Counted from the first letter of the stretch, positions 17,238 through 26,696 are shown. The stretch is 64,000 nt of DNA from Salinibacterium xinjiangense (GCF_014645015.1 NZ_BMLC01000001.1:1372299-1436298), one strand, 5' to 3'. Made by a program: numbers and translations. The notes: generated from the sequence alone by a model not told the origin.

Positions 17238-17551
17238 CCGTCTCCACGGGGAGCTATGCGACGACGGGCGTATGGCGATGGGTTGCTCTGTTCACGTGAT
17301 CTGGACGGCCGACGACGCCGTGGATAGTTGGCGCACGACGAAACTCATCGCGGTAAGGGCAATCACCCCTCGACTCGGGGGGGGCGAGTCGAAGGGTGAT
17401 TGTTGTGTTGGGGGGGGGTGCCGACCGTCAGCGTCACAGGGGGGTTAACGCTGCCGTCGGGTTGTCGGCGGTTCTAGACTACTGTCCCCCAAAATGCGGA
17501 CATGGATTTCCGCGGTCGAAACGCGGGGTCATGCGCGGGTTAAGTCGGGGG
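17238..17551. other. Intergenic region 3' of purA with a hairpin and G-runs
   Basis: No gene is supported in these 314 bases. They hold the long hairpin at 17361-17401, two further runs of six or more G (17410-17417 and near 17431), and GGGGTTAACC-like palindromic sequence near 17546. Upstream signals for the gene at 16461-17237 must lie at the left end; no clear promoter is visible. Confidence 0.6.
17361..17401. terminator. Long hairpin downstream of purA, probable terminator
   Basis: AATCACCCCTCGACTCG (17361-17377) pairs with CGAGTCGAAGGGTGATT (17385-17401) over 17 bp with one mismatch around a loop of seven G. It lies about 150 bp after the purA stop on purA's strand. No U-run follows in either direction, as is common for actinobacterial hairpin terminators. 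The all-G loop is unusual. Confidence 0.55.
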
Positions 17552-18841
17552 TTAACCGTTCAGCAGGTCGTGTCGGGTGATGATCGCCTCACGATCCGGG
17601 CCGACGCCGATGGCCGAGATGCGGGATCCGCTCATCGCTTCGACCGCGAGTACGTAATCCTGGGCGTTCTTCGGCAGCTCCTCGAACGTGCGGACGCCGG
17701 TGATGTCTTCGTCCCAGCCCGGGAACTCTTCGTAGATCGGCACGGCATGGTGGAAATCGGATTGCGACACCGGGACCTCATCGACCCTGACACCGTCGAC
17801 GCTGTACGCGACACAGACCGGAATCGTCTTCAGCCCGGTGAGCACGTCGAGCTTGGTGATGACGAAGTCAGTGACGCCATTGATGCGGGCCGAGTAGCGC
17901 GCGATCGGAGCGTCGTACCAGCCGGTGCGGCGCGGGCGACCCGTGGTGGTGCCGAACTCGAAACCGCGGGAACGTAACCATTCGCCGGACTCATCGTTGA
18001 GCTCGGTCGGGAACGGTCCGGAACCGACGCGGGTCGTGTATGCCTTGACGATCCCGATGACGCGCTCGAGGCGGTTGGGTGCGACACCCGAGCCGGTGGC
18101 GGCCCCTCCGCTGGTGGAGCTGGATGAGGTGACGAAGGGGTAGGTGCCGTGATCGACATCCAGCATCGTCGCCTGGCCGCCCTCGAACACGACGGTCTTG
18201 CCTGCGTCGAGTGCCTGGTTCAGCAGCAGCCCGGTGTCTGCGACCATCGGCCGCAGCCGCTCGACATAGCCCAGCAGGTCTTCAACGACCTCGTCGACAG
18301 CGATGGCGCGCCGGTTGTAGATCTTGACGAGCAGGTGGTTCTTGGCATGCAGCGCACCTTCCACCTTCTGGCGCAGGATGTTCTCATCGAAGAGGTCCTG
18401 GATCCGGATGCCGACGCGGTTGATCTTGTCCGCGTAGGCCGGGCCGATGCCGCGGCCGGTGGTTCCGATCTGGCGCTTGCCGAGAAACCGCTCCGTCACC
18501 TTATCGAGGGTGCGATGATACTGGGTGATCACGTGCGCGTTGGCGCTGACCTTAAGCCTCGAGACATCCACGCCGCGCGAGGCGAGTGCATCCAGTTCGT
18601 CGAACAACACCTCGATGTCGACGACGACTCCGTTGCCGATGACGGGAATGACGCCATCGGTCAGGATGCCCGACGGCAGAAGGTGGAGGGCATACTTTTG
18701 GTTGCCGACGACCACGGTGTGACCCGCATTGTTGCCGCCGTTGAACTTGACGACATAGTCTGTGCGGTCTGCCAGGAGGTCGGTGGCTTTGCCCTTCCCC
18801 TCGTCGCCCCACTGGGCGCCGATGATGACGATTGCTGGCAC
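17552..18841 (-). CDS. purA: Adenylosuccinate synthetase
   Basis: The 429-residue protein is a full-length PurA, with the N-terminal GTP-binding loop [61 protein letters not shown] and [13 protein letters not shown], ending in [14 protein letters not shown]. It makes adenylosuccinate from IMP, aspartate and GTP, the first committed step to AMP. GTG at 18841 begins the conserved domain and follows GAGAGG. A TAGAAT box lies 35 nt upstream, the same geometry as purS and purL. Confidence 0.97.
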   Translation of the reverse strand: MPAIVIIGAQWGDEGKGKATDLLADRTDYVVKFNGGNNAGHTVVVGNQKYALHLLPSGILTDGVIPVIGNGVVVDIEVLFDELDALASRGVDVSRLKVSANAHVITQYHRTLDKVTERFLGKRQIGTTGRGIGPAYADKINRVGIRIQDLFDENILRQKVEGALHAKNHLLVKIYNRRAIAVDEVVEDLLGYVERLRPMVADTGLLLNQALDAGKTVVFEGGQATMLDVDHGTYPFVTSSSSTSGGAATGSGVAPNRLERVIGIVKAYTTRVGSGPFPTELNDESGEWLRSRGFEFGTTTGRPRRTGWYDAPIARYSARINGVTDFVITKLDVLTGLKTIPVCVAYSVDGVRVDEVPVSQSDFHHAVPIYEEFPGWDEDITGVRTFEELPKNAQDYVLAVEAMSGSRISAIGVGPDREAIITRHDLLNG

Positions 18842-18876
18842 GGTGAGGCCTCTCGTAGAGAACGGGATTACGCTCC

Positions 18877-18882
18877 ATTCTA
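18877..18882 (-). promoter_or_regulatory. Putative -10 box (TAGAAT) of purA
   Basis: On the minus strand GGGTAGAATGGAGCG lies upstream of purA, with 35 nt between the hexamer and the GTG start. The spacing matches purS (35 nt) and purL (34 nt). Confidence 0.5.
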
Positions 18883-19089
18883 CCCGCCGCAGGGGGGCAG
18901 GGCACCCGTGACTGGTTGTTGAGCTTTTCCCGACGGTCCTCCGGCTGTCTCGCACGCTGTTGCGTGAGCTGGTGACCATCGGAGCCACACGCATCTCTGG
19001 CGCTATGGCGGGGGTGGATTATCCACGGTCCACAGTCAGGCTCGCCCTCATCGCATCGCGACTGAGGCGCACGGCCCAGACCGGCAGCG

Positions 19090-19734
19090 TCAACGAGTCG
19101 GGAACTTGTGCTGCAAGATCCAGGAGTGCATAGTCACGGCAGCGGCCGCCGAAGCATTCATGCTGCGGGTCGATCCGAACTGGCTGATCTCGACCACCGC
19201 GTCGGCCGAGGCTATCGCCTCCGGGCTCAACCCCGGCCCCTCCTGGCCGAAGAGCAGCACACAGCGGCGCGGCAGGTCGAAGGTCTCGATGATGACGCTA
19301 CCCGGCACGTTGTCGATAGCGACGATCGGGATGCCGGCCTCGTGCATCCGGTCGACGAATGATGCGACATCCGGATGATGCGACACATGCTGGTACCTGT
19401 CTGTCACCATGGCACCGCGCTTGTTCCAGCGACGTCGGCCGATGATGTGCACGGTGTCGGCCCCGAATGCGTTGGCGCTGCGCACGATCGAGCCGATGTT
19501 CATGTCGTGCTGCCAGTTCTCGATCGCGACGTGGAACTCGTGCCGGTGCTTGTCGAGGTCGGCCACGATCGTAGCCATTGTCCAGTAGCGGTACTTGTCG
19601 ATCACGTTGCGCGAGTCACCGCGCTGGAGGAGCTCTGGGTCAAAACGCTCGTCGGTCGGAAGTTCGCCGCGCCACGGACCAACCCCATTGGTGCTGAGCT
19701 CGACACTCGGGTTGGGTTCGGTCGTCTCGCTCAC
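19090..19734 (-). CDS. SpoU/TrmH family RNA methyltransferase
   Basis: The 214-residue protein shows the three SPOUT motifs: NIGSIVRSANAFG (motif 1 with the catalytic Arg), LLFGQEGPGLSPEAI (motif 2) and SMNASAAAAVTMHSW (motif 3). The fold methylates 2'-O of ribose in tRNA or rRNA using SAM bound in a knot. The N-terminal ~40 residues are hydrophilic and not typical of L30e substrate domains, so the target is unclear. A GTG at 19734 starts the protein. It is monocistronic, with purA downstream on the same strand. Confidence 0.9.
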   Translation of the reverse strand: MSETTEPNPSVELSTNGVGPWRGELPTDERFDPELLQRGDSRNVIDKYRYWTMATIVADLDKHRHEFHVAIENWQHDMNIGSIVRSANAFGADTVHIIGRRRWNKRGAMVTDRYQHVSHHPDVASFVDRMHEAGIPIVAIDNVPGSVIIETFDLPRRCVLLFGQEGPGLSPEAIASADAVVEISQFGSTRSMNASAAAAVTMHSWILQHKFPTR

Positions 19735-19878
19735 GAGTCGAGGTTACCGGGGCGTGCATGTGTCTTCGCGCTGTGCTCCGCGCTGTGGATGCCCGTGATT
19801 CGTGGCCGCCGGTTCCCTGCTCTGCACTGGGCCTTCGCCCCCGCCCCCGCGAACGCCCACGCCCACGCCCACGCCCAC

Positions 19879-19960
19879 GCGAAATGAAGGAAGAACACTC
19901 GTAGCTGCCGCACTCGCGGGCCCGTGACCCGTTGAATCCGCTTTATGTCCTTCATTTCGC
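19879..19960. repeat. Family A palindromic element, copy 2
   Basis: GCGAAATGAAGGA (19879-19891) pairs perfectly with TCCTTCATTTCGC (19948-19960), enclosing 56 nt. The loop sequence is unrelated to copies 1 and 3; only the arms are shared. Four GCCCAC units abut its left end. Confidence 0.8.
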
Positions 19961-20039
19961 ACGGCATCCAGGTGTGCGTCGGCCCTGCGATGAACCGAGA
20001 TCCGAGGGGAAGAGCAGGAAGAGCGGCCCGTCCACAGCT

Positions 20040-20092
20040 GCTATATCACTTTTTCTTCTTTAGGTATAAGTTCTAAACAATAAACCTTTTAG
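20040..20092 (+). promoter_or_regulatory. AT-rich probable promoter/operator of the peptide-uptake operon
   Basis: The stretch is strikingly AT-rich compared with its surroundings and sits just before the GAGGAG ribosome-binding site of the M20 peptidase gene. AGGT (at 20062) and ACCT flank a T/A-rich interior and form a loose dyad that could bind the FadR-type regulator encoded as the second gene. The exact promoter boxes are not certain. Confidence 0.45.
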
Positions 20093-20103
20093 CGAGGAGC
20101 ACG

Positions 20104-21444
20104 GTGAGCGATATCTCCCCGTCCACAAAAGCGGATTCCATGGCCGCTCTTGACCATGCCATCGTTGCCCGGTCGGCCGAGGCGCTGTCCCTTTTGGCTC
20201 GACTCGTCGAAGCGCCGAGCGTCGTGGGCAGCGAGCAGGCTGCGCTGCTCGAGTTCGAATCGGCCTGCCGGTCACTCGGCCTTCAGACTCGTCGGCTTCC
20301 ATTCCCCAATGGACCAGTGGATGACAGTCGCGCCGGTGTCGCCCCAGACGCGTCGCTGGTGACGCTCGACCGGTTCCAGGTGCTTGCCACCACCGCGGGC
20401 TCGAGCGACCATATGACGCTTTTGCTCAACGGACACATGGACGTCGTACCCGCGGAAACCCCGGACATCTGGACGAGCGCCCCATTCACTGCTGAGCAGC
20501 GAGATGGTCGACTGTTCGGACGCGGTGCGGGTGACATGAAAGCGGGGTTCGCCGTCGGATACCTGGCGCTGGCTGCGGTATTGGACACCTCTCCAGATAT
20601 TTTCGACGGCCGGTCGCTGGGATTTTTGGCTGTCATCGAGGAAGAGTGCACGGGTAACGGAACTCTTTCGTCGATCGTCGATCACGGGGTCATTGCCGAC
20701 GAGGTGATCGTGCTCGAGCCCTCAGACGGCGGCATCCTGATCGGCGGTGTTGGCGTGCTCTGGATAGATGTGGATGTGATCGCCCGGTCGTCGCACGCGT
20801 TCTCGGCGCATGAGTCCCCCAACGCGATCGACCTGGCACTGCGGGTCGTGCGCGGCCTCGAGGAATGGGCACATCACCTTCTCGAAACCGATCCGGACCC
20901 CTCCCTCACGGAAGCCGATAGTCCCTACAACGTCAACGTAGGGCGGTTGACGGCAGGAGACTGGACGTCCACTTCGCCATCGACGGCTCGACTTTCTGTG
21001 CGTTGTGGATACCCGCGTTCGTGGTCGGCGGATCGTGCCGAGCGGGAGGTACGGGCCGTTATTACGCGCGTCACGATCGGCGACCCCGACTACCCACAGG
21101 CTCCGTTGGTGCGGCCCTCGGGGTTGCGCGCCGAAGGCTATGCACTGGGTGGCGATCACCCCCTCGTTCGCGACCTCGCCGCCGCCCACCTCGACGCGCT
21201 GGGAATCGCACCGAATACTTTCAGCCTGGGCAGCACCACTGACGCGCGCATCTACGTCAATGACTTCGCGACGCCTGCGGTCTGCTACGGCGCCACCGCC
21301 TATGACATGCACGGAATCGATGAGTCTGTCGACCTGGCGAGCATCGCCAGCGCCGCGCAGGCTCTTGCCCGATTCATCCTCATGCGGTTCACAGCCGATA
21401 CACCGAGCGACTCAATCGCTGCTGACGTCAGCGCTGCGCGGTGA
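20104..21444 (+). CDS. M20 family metallopeptidase (ArgE/DapE-like)
   Basis: The 446-residue protein has the M20 di-zinc signature: NGHMDVV (His111, Asp113), GRGAGDMKAG (Asp144), the catalytic/ligand Glu cluster IEEECTGNG (179-181), a central dimerisation insert and the late ligand HG in YDMHGIDESV. Family members hydrolyse N-acyl amino acids or dipeptides. GTG 20104 follows GAGGAG. It opens an operon with a FadR-type regulator and a peptide ABC transporter, so it probably acts in the cytoplasm on an imported peptide or acylated amino acid. Confidence 0.9.
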   Translation: MSDISPSTKADSMAALDHAIVARSAEALSLLARLVEAPSVVGSEQAALLEFESACRSLGLQTRRLPFPNGPVDDSRAGVAPDASLVTLDRFQVLATTAGSSDHMTLLLNGHMDVVPAETPDIWTSAPFTAEQRDGRLFGRGAGDMKAGFAVGYLALAAVLDTSPDIFDGRSLGFLAVIEEECTGNGTLSSIVDHGVIADEVIVLEPSDGGILIGGVGVLWIDVDVIARSSHAFSAHESPNAIDLALRVVRGLEEWAHHLLETDPDPSLTEADSPYNVNVGRLTAGDWTSTSPSTARLSVRCGYPRSWSADRAEREVRAVITRVTIGDPDYPQAPLVRPSGLRAEGYALGGDHPLVRDLAAAHLDALGIAPNTFSLGSTTDARIYVNDFATPAVCYGATAYDMHGIDESVDLASIASAAQALARFILMRFTADTPSDSIAADVSAAR

Positions 21445-22238
21445 CGGACACTGGCGAACCCGTCGACACGGAATCCCCGATGTCGAGCCCATGGGCGAAA
21501 CCGATAGTCACCCAGCATGTCGCCGACCACGTCGTCGACCGCCTCGTCACGGCCGTCGCACTCGGTGTTTACGTTCCCCAGCAGCAATTGCCGACCGAGC
21601 GGGAGTTGGCCACGATGCTCGGCGTGTCGCGCACTTCTGTTCGAGACGCCCTCGGCCAACTGACAGCAACGGGGTACCTCGAAGTGCGTCGAGGTCGCAA
21701 CGGAGGTTACTTCGTGCTGGCTGACTGGGGGCCCGCCTCCGCGGAACGGGTTCGGCGGCACCTCGTGCCCAATTGGGCCGAATTCGAGAAGCTTTTCGAC
21801 GCCCGGACACTTCTCGAGCCACTGATCGCCCGCACGGCAGCCGAGCGCTGCAGTGACGAAGACCGCACAGCCATGGCTGTTGCGCTTCAGGCCTACCTCG
21901 ACGCACCCGACCACGATGCCTCCCGGCAAGCAGACTCGCGGCTCCATCGATCGATCGCAGAAGCGACGCACAACCCGATCCTCGTCGACCTCTCGGTCGA
22001 CCTCCGAACCAGGGTCAGCCTCAATCTTGGGGCCGAACCTTACACCGACGAGGTGCGGCGCACAGCGATGCTGCAGCACCGGGAACTGGTTGACGCCGTC
22101 TCCGAGGGACGAGGGGATGAAGCGGCCGATATCGCGCGCCAGCACTTCGCTCTCTCCGAGCAGCTCATCCGCGGTCTCGTCTCGCGAGCGCAGCTAGACA
22201 CAGAGCACCATGACGGCCACCAGGCGGAGGGCCGATGA
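21441..22238 (+). CDS. FadR-type GntR family transcriptional regulator
   Basis: The 265-residue protein has an N-terminal winged helix (LPTERELATMLGVSRTSVRDALGQLTATGYLEVRRGRNGGYFV) and an all-helical C-terminal FCD ligand-binding domain with DSRLHRSIAEATHNPILVDL and QHRELVDAVSEGRGDEA, whose His residues usually bind a metal. The start GTG shares GTGA with the stop of the peptidase gene; an internal ATG at 21480 is an alternative. Encoded within the operon, it most likely represses the operon until the imported substrate or a breakdown product binds. Confidence 0.9.
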   Translation: MTDTGEPVDTESPMSSPWAKPIVTQHVADHVVDRLVTAVALGVYVPQQQLPTERELATMLGVSRTSVRDALGQLTATGYLEVRRGRNGGYFVLADWGPASAERVRRHLVPNWAEFEKLFDARTLLEPLIARTAAERCSDEDRTAMAVALQAYLDAPDHDASRQADSRLHRSIAEATHNPILVDLSVDLRTRVSLNLGAEPYTDEVRRTAMLQHRELVDAVSEGRGDEAADIARQHFALSEQLIRGLVSRAQLDTEHHDGHQAEGR

Positions 22239-23197
22239 TGAACGCTCGGTTCGCCTTCGTCGTGCGACGAGTCCTCCTCACCGTTCCCGTGCTCTTTGTG
22301 ATGAGCGTGATCGTGTTCCTGATCATCCGGCTCGTACCTGGTGACCCCGTGCGCACCATGCTCGGATTTCGCGCGACCGAAGCGAACGTGATCGAGATTC
22401 GGAGCCAGCTGGGTCTCGACCAGCCGCTGGTCGTTCAATACCTCGACTTCGTCGGAGGCATCTTCCGCGGCGATCTCGGAACCGACATTGTGAGCAAGGC
22501 ATCGCTCTCAGAACTGCTCGCGCAGCGGTTGCCGGTGACGTTTGAGCTGACGGGGCTCGCAATGATCCTCGCTATTGCGATCGGCGTGCCGCTCGGTGTT
22601 CGCGCAGCAAACGGAGGACGCCGCATCCGACGCCTCACCGAGGGTTTCGTGATCCTGGGCATCAGCATCCCAGACTTCTGGCTGGGGATCATGCTGGTGC
22701 TCGTGTTCGCCGCAACCCTGGGCATCTTCCCGCCGTCGGGCTACATTCCGTTCGTCGACGACCCTGTGCAGAATTTGCGGTACATGGCGTTGCCCGTGCT
22801 CACGCTGGCGGTCGGGGAAGCCGCGTATTTCCTGAGGACCACCCGGGCCGCTGTCGAGGGCGTGCTCGCTCGCCCATTCGTCGGCTTCCTCCGGGCAAAG
22901 GGCCTGAGCGAACGTCGGATCGTCGGAGGTCATGCCCTGCGTAACGCCGCGCCCACGATCATTACGGTTATCGGAATCCAGGTGGGTGTGCTGCTGGGTG
23001 GAGCGGTGATCATCGAAACTCTCTTCGCGCTGCCGGGGGTCGGCCGTCTCATCGTGACCGCGATCACCCAACGCAACTACCCGACAATCCAGATCGGAGT
23101 GCTGGCCATCGCAGCGATCTTCATCCTGGTCTCTCTCGTCACCGACCTGGTCGTCGGGATGCTCGACCCGCGCGTGGCGGACGGAGCATCGACATGA
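22235..23197 (+). CDS. Peptide ABC transporter permease, DppB-like
   Basis: The 320-residue protein has six hydrophobic segments and the DppB/OppB signatures: RLVPGDPVRTMLG near residue 32, LGLDQPLVVQYLDFVGGIFRGDLGTD, and the EAA loop GHALRNAAPTIITV followed by GGAVIIETLFALPGVGRL. It forms the inner-membrane channel with the DppC-like partner downstream. It overlaps the regulator gene by 4 bp (ATGA) and the next permease gene by 4 bp. Confidence 0.93.
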   Translation: MMNARFAFVVRRVLLTVPVLFVMSVIVFLIIRLVPGDPVRTMLGFRATEANVIEIRSQLGLDQPLVVQYLDFVGGIFRGDLGTDIVSKASLSELLAQRLPVTFELTGLAMILAIAIGVPLGVRAANGGRRIRRLTEGFVILGISIPDFWLGIMLVLVFAATLGIFPPSGYIPFVDDPVQNLRYMALPVLTLAVGEAAYFLRTTRAAVEGVLARPFVGFLRAKGLSERRIVGGHALRNAAPTIITVIGIQVGVLLGGAVIIETLFALPGVGRLIVTAITQRNYPTIQIGVLAIAAIFILVSLVTDLVVGMLDPRVADGAST

Positions 23198-24057
23198 CGG
23201 CAATTACTGCCGTGCCGGCAGGAACTGTGGCAAGACGTTCACGCTCGACAGCTCGTTCGTTCATGGTCGCAGGAGCGACGGTGCTCGGAATTCTGGTGAT
23301 CATTGCCCTGGCCGCCCCGATCCTCGCTCCCCATGGACCTGAAACGGTGGACGCAGACCAGGTGCTCGGCGCACCGAGCCTTATCCATCCCTTCGGCTCT
23401 GATGTGCTCGGCAGGGATGTTCTCAGCCGCGTGATGTTCGGCTTACGTTCAAGCCTCCTCGTCGCCCTGTCGTCGGTTGCGCTGTCGTGCGTCGTGGCCA
23501 TCCCCCTCGGCATCGTTGCCGGATATGCGGGTGGATGGGCCGATACCGCGATCTCCCGAACCCTCGACATGATTCTCGTGTTGCCCGCGTTGCTCCTGGC
23601 CATCACGTTCATCGCGATCCTCGGACCAGGAAGTACCGTCGCTGCGCTCGCGATAGCGGTGATCTACCTCCCGATTCTCGCTCGTGTCATGCGCGCGAGC
23701 ACCCTCGTCGTAGTGCGCAACGAATACGTCATCGGAGCGCGGGCGCGGGGAGCCGGGCACTTCCGAACGGTAATCGGGCATGTTGCGCCCAATGCCCTGG
23801 CGCCCGTGATCGTCCAGGCCTCCGTTCTCAGCGCATTCGCTCTCCAGCTGGAGGCGGGGTTGAGTTTTCTCGGACTCGGCACGCAGCCGCCGACCCCCTC
23901 GCTCGGGGGGATGCTGTCCGACGGCAGGGATGTTCTCACCCAGGCGCCCTGGGTGGAGATATTCCCAGGATTGGCTATCGTCGTTGCCGTTCTCGCCTTC
24001 ACCTTTCTCGGCGAGGGCCTGCGACGCGCGTTCGATCCCCAGGGGGTCACATCGTGA
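23194..24057 (+). CDS. Peptide ABC transporter permease, DppC-like
   Basis: The 287-residue protein shows the DppC/OppC pattern: a cytoplasmic N-terminus, one helix, the periplasmic HPFGSDVLGRDVLSRVMFG motif, and the EAA loop HFRTVIGHVAPNALAPVIVQ, ending in GLRRAFDP. It pairs with the DppB-like protein. The start overlaps the previous gene (ATGA) and the stop overlaps the first ATPase gene (GTGA), showing tight coupling. Confidence 0.93.
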   Translation: MTAITAVPAGTVARRSRSTARSFMVAGATVLGILVIIALAAPILAPHGPETVDADQVLGAPSLIHPFGSDVLGRDVLSRVMFGLRSSLLVALSSVALSCVVAIPLGIVAGYAGGWADTAISRTLDMILVLPALLLAITFIAILGPGSTVAALAIAVIYLPILARVMRASTLVVVRNEYVIGARARGAGHFRTVIGHVAPNALAPVIVQASVLSAFALQLEAGLSFLGLGTQPPTPSLGGMLSDGRDVLTQAPWVEIFPGLAIVVAVLAFTFLGEGLRRAFDPQGVTS

Positions 24058-25007
24058 GCGGGGTGCTCGAGATCGCGGACCTTTCCGTGCAGTTCCCGGC
24101 CCAGCAGAAACCCGCGGTGGATCATGTGTCGCTCACTCTGGCAGCCGGCGAGATCTTCGGCGTCGTCGGCGAAAGCGGCTCGGGCAAGAGCACCGTGGCG
24201 AATGCGATTCTCGGCCTGCTTCCCCCGTCGGCAGGCATCACCGGGAGCGTCCGGTTGGGCGCAAACCCGACCATGTTTGCGGGTGGACCCAGCACCTCTG
24301 ACCCGAGAGCGCCCCGCGAACTTCTGGGCCTTCCCGAGCGAGAACTCCGTGCGATCCGGGGAGACATCGTGTCGATGATCTTCCAGGATGCCTCGGCAAG
24401 CCTCGATCCCACCTGGCCGGTCGGCGATCAGATCGCTGAGACGATCCGTGCTCATCGTTCGGTCTCACGGGCCGCAGCGAGGATGCAGGCCATTGCGCTC
24501 ATGGAAGAAGTCGGCATCCCTGACGCCTCATCGCGCTATGGAGATGCTCCACACAGACTCTCGGGAGGGCTACGGCAGCGGATCGTGATCGCGGCAGCGC
24601 TCGCCAACGACCCTCGCGTGCTCATCGCGGATGAGCCGACAACAGCCCTCGACGTGACAATCCAGGCGCAGGTATTGCAACTGATCCGCCGGCTGCGTGA
24701 CAGCCACGGCACGACGGTGCTGTTCATCACCCACGACCTGGGCGTCGTTTCGGAAATCTGCGACCGCGTCGGCGTCATGTATGGCGGAAAGTTGCTCGAG
24801 GTCGCGACGACGACGGAGCTGTTCTCGAACCCGCAGCACCCATACACACGCGCCCTCATCGCGGCGTCACCCGCTGGCACTCCGCGTGGATCGCGCTTGC
24901 CGGTCATCCCCGCAACGTGGAGTGTCGAGTCCCTTACCCTCGCCGAGGCCGACTCAGGCGCTCGTCATACACAAACGCAGGATGCGGCCGAGGAGTCGAG
25001 CACATGA
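24054..25007 (+). CDS. Peptide ABC transporter ATP-binding protein, DppD-like
   Basis: The 317-residue ATPase has Walker A GESGSGKST, the Q-loop with IFQDASASLDP, the signature LSGGLRQR and Walker B VLIADEPTTALD followed by the H-loop THDL. After the nucleotide-binding domain comes the oligopeptide-type C-terminal extension HPYTRALIAASP. It energises uptake together with the DppF-like protein. GTG at 24054 overlaps the permease stop. A ~30-residue insertion with PSTSDPRAPRE between Walker A and the Q-loop is longer than in many relatives. Confidence 0.93.
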   Translation: MSGVLEIADLSVQFPAQQKPAVDHVSLTLAAGEIFGVVGESGSGKSTVANAILGLLPPSAGITGSVRLGANPTMFAGGPSTSDPRAPRELLGLPERELRAIRGDIVSMIFQDASASLDPTWPVGDQIAETIRAHRSVSRAAARMQAIALMEEVGIPDASSRYGDAPHRLSGGLRQRIVIAAALANDPRVLIADEPTTALDVTIQAQVLQLIRRLRDSHGTTVLFITHDLGVVSEICDRVGVMYGGKLLEVATTTELFSNPQHPYTRALIAASPAGTPRGSRLPVIPATWSVESLTLAEADSGARHTQTQDAAEESST

Positions 25008-25837
25008 CAACGGCGATCGGCGGCGCACCCCTACTCTCCGTCGAAGGGGTCACCAAGTCCTATTCCCACAGTCGTTGGCGCCGGCGCAGCGAACCGGCGC
25101 CCGCACTCCGGAACGTCAGCGTGTCAGTTTCGCGCGGTCGCACGCTCGGGATCGTCGGGGAATCAGGGAGTGGGAAGAGCACCCTGGGGCGCTGCATCCT
25201 TGCCCTCACCAGGCCGGACAGCGGAGCGATCATCTTCGAGGGCAGTGACGTGTTGGCTCTCAACCGACGCGGGCTGTCCGAATTCCGTCGCAGGGTCCAG
25301 CCGGTGTTCCAGGACCCATACAGCAGCCTCGACCCACGATGGCCAGTCGGGCGCAGCGTGCGTGAGTCGCTCGACAGCTTCGGAATCGGCTCCCCCAGCA
25401 GCCGTGACGCTCGAATGCTGGACCTGTTCGATCGGGTGGGACTGGATCCGTCTTTCTCCACACGACTTCCTGCCGAACTGTCGGGGGGCCAACGGCAACG
25501 GGTGGGAATCGCAGCCGCACTCGCGAGTGAGCCGCAATTGATCATTGCCGATGAACCAGTCAGCGCGCTCGACGTGAGCGTGCAGGCCCAGATCCTGAAC
25601 CTCTTCATGGACCTGCAGAACGATCTCGGCGTCGGCTGCGTGTTCATCACTCACGATCTCAGTGTTGTCGAGCATGTGAGCGATGAGATCGCGGTGCTGT
25701 ACCGCGGCGAGGTCGTCGAGCTCGGTCAGACCGAGCAGATTATGGGCAGCCCTGTTCACGATTACACCCGATCGTTGCTGTCTTCCGTGCCCTGTCACCC
25801 GCCCCTCGCATCACACCCGCCCTTTCCCCGCACCTAA
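25004..25837 (+). CDS. Peptide ABC transporter ATP-binding protein, DppF-like
   Basis: The 277-residue ATPase has Walker A GESGSGKST, the Q-loop VFQDPYSSLDPRWP, the signature LSGGQRQR, Walker B LIIADEPVSALDVS and the H-loop THDLSVV. The C-terminal VHDYTRSLLSSVP is the oligopeptide-transporter tail. It overlaps the DppD-like gene by 4 bp (ATGA). The two ATPases are expected to form the heterodimeric motor of a dipeptide/oligopeptide importer. Confidence 0.93.
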   Translation: MTTAIGGAPLLSVEGVTKSYSHSRWRRRSEPAPALRNVSVSVSRGRTLGIVGESGSGKSTLGRCILALTRPDSGAIIFEGSDVLALNRRGLSEFRRRVQPVFQDPYSSLDPRWPVGRSVRESLDSFGIGSPSSRDARMLDLFDRVGLDPSFSTRLPAELSGGQRQRVGIAAALASEPQLIIADEPVSALDVSVQAQILNLFMDLQNDLGVGCVFITHDLSVVEHVSDEIAVLYRGEVVELGQTEQIMGSPVHDYTRSLLSSVPCHPPLASHPPFPRT

Positions 25838-25847
25838 GGAGACCCGA

Positions 25848-26648
25848 ATGCCACTCGCACACGTCAACGGAATCGACATCAACTATCAACTCGAGGGTGT
25901 CGGTGACCAGACGATCGTCCTGATCAATGGACTTGCCGACGACCTGGAGTCATGGGACTTCCAGATGCCGGCCATTCTCGAGGCTGGGTATCGGGTGTTG
26001 CGCTTCGACAACCGGGGTATCGGCAAGAGCGATGCACCGGCCGCTCCCTATACCTCTGCCCTGCTCGCCGCGGATGCGAAAGGCCTCGTGGACCAGCTCG
26101 GTCTTCGGGACTTCCACCTGATGGGAGTCTCCATGGGCGGCATGATCGCGCAGGAGTACGCCATCGCCTACGGCAACGACCTTGCGTCGCTAACACTGGC
26201 CTGCACGTATGCGAAACCCGACCCGTTCTGCCTGGCGATGTTCGCGATGTGGGGTGACCTGGCCGAACGCCTCGGAGTCTCCTTTGTTATGCGAGACGTG
26301 TCCTTGTGGGCCTTCACCGGTCCGTTCTTTGAAGACCGCCCGGACGATGCCGCGGATTTTGCCGCCGCGATGGAGCAGCTCGATATGCCCGTCGACGCCT
26401 ATCTCGCGCAGCTCAACGTGATCCAGACCCACGATGCCACCGACCGGATCAGCGCTATCAGCGTCCCGACGCTGGTGCTGGCCGGCGAGGAGGACATCCT
26501 GATCCCGGTGCGGCTCTCAAGACGACTCGCTGCATCGGTGCCGGGGTCGAGCTGGACGACCGTGCCTGGCGGACACGCCTGCCTGTGGGAGTCGCCCGAT
26601 TCGTTCAACACCGCCTTCATCGACTTCGTGCGCTCTGTCAGCGCCTGA
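25848..26648 (+). CDS. Alpha/beta hydrolase
   Basis: The 266-residue protein has a canonical alpha/beta-hydrolase core: VLINGLADDLESWD oxyanion region, the nucleophile elbow GVSMGGM, the acid in LAGEEDILIPV and the catalytic His in PGGHACLWESP, with a helical cap between. Substrate could be an ester, amide or lactone. AAGGAGA precedes ATG 25848. Its place between the transporter ATPases and the binding protein suggests it processes the imported compound, perhaps before or after the M20 peptidase; this is inference. Confidence 0.88.
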   Translation: MPLAHVNGIDINYQLEGVGDQTIVLINGLADDLESWDFQMPAILEAGYRVLRFDNRGIGKSDAPAAPYTSALLAADAKGLVDQLGLRDFHLMGVSMGGMIAQEYAIAYGNDLASLTLACTYAKPDPFCLAMFAMWGDLAERLGVSFVMRDVSLWAFTGPFFEDRPDDAADFAAAMEQLDMPVDAYLAQLNVIQTHDATDRISAISVPTLVLAGEEDILIPVRLSRRLAASVPGSSWTTVPGGHACLWESPDSFNTAFIDFVRSVSA

Positions 26649-26696
26649 GCCCCTCCCCTTATCAACACAGCTCCCTACAGAATCAGGACACCTCCC

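Larger units (their letters stand above)
19735..20103. other. Intergenic region with hexamer repeat, family A palindrome and AT-rich leader
   Basis: No gene is supported here. In order it holds four GCCCAC units (19855-19878), the family A palindrome copy 2 (19879-19960), and an AT-rich stretch of about 50 bases (20040-20092) in otherwise GC-rich DNA just upstream of the peptide-uptake operon. Confidence 0.7.
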
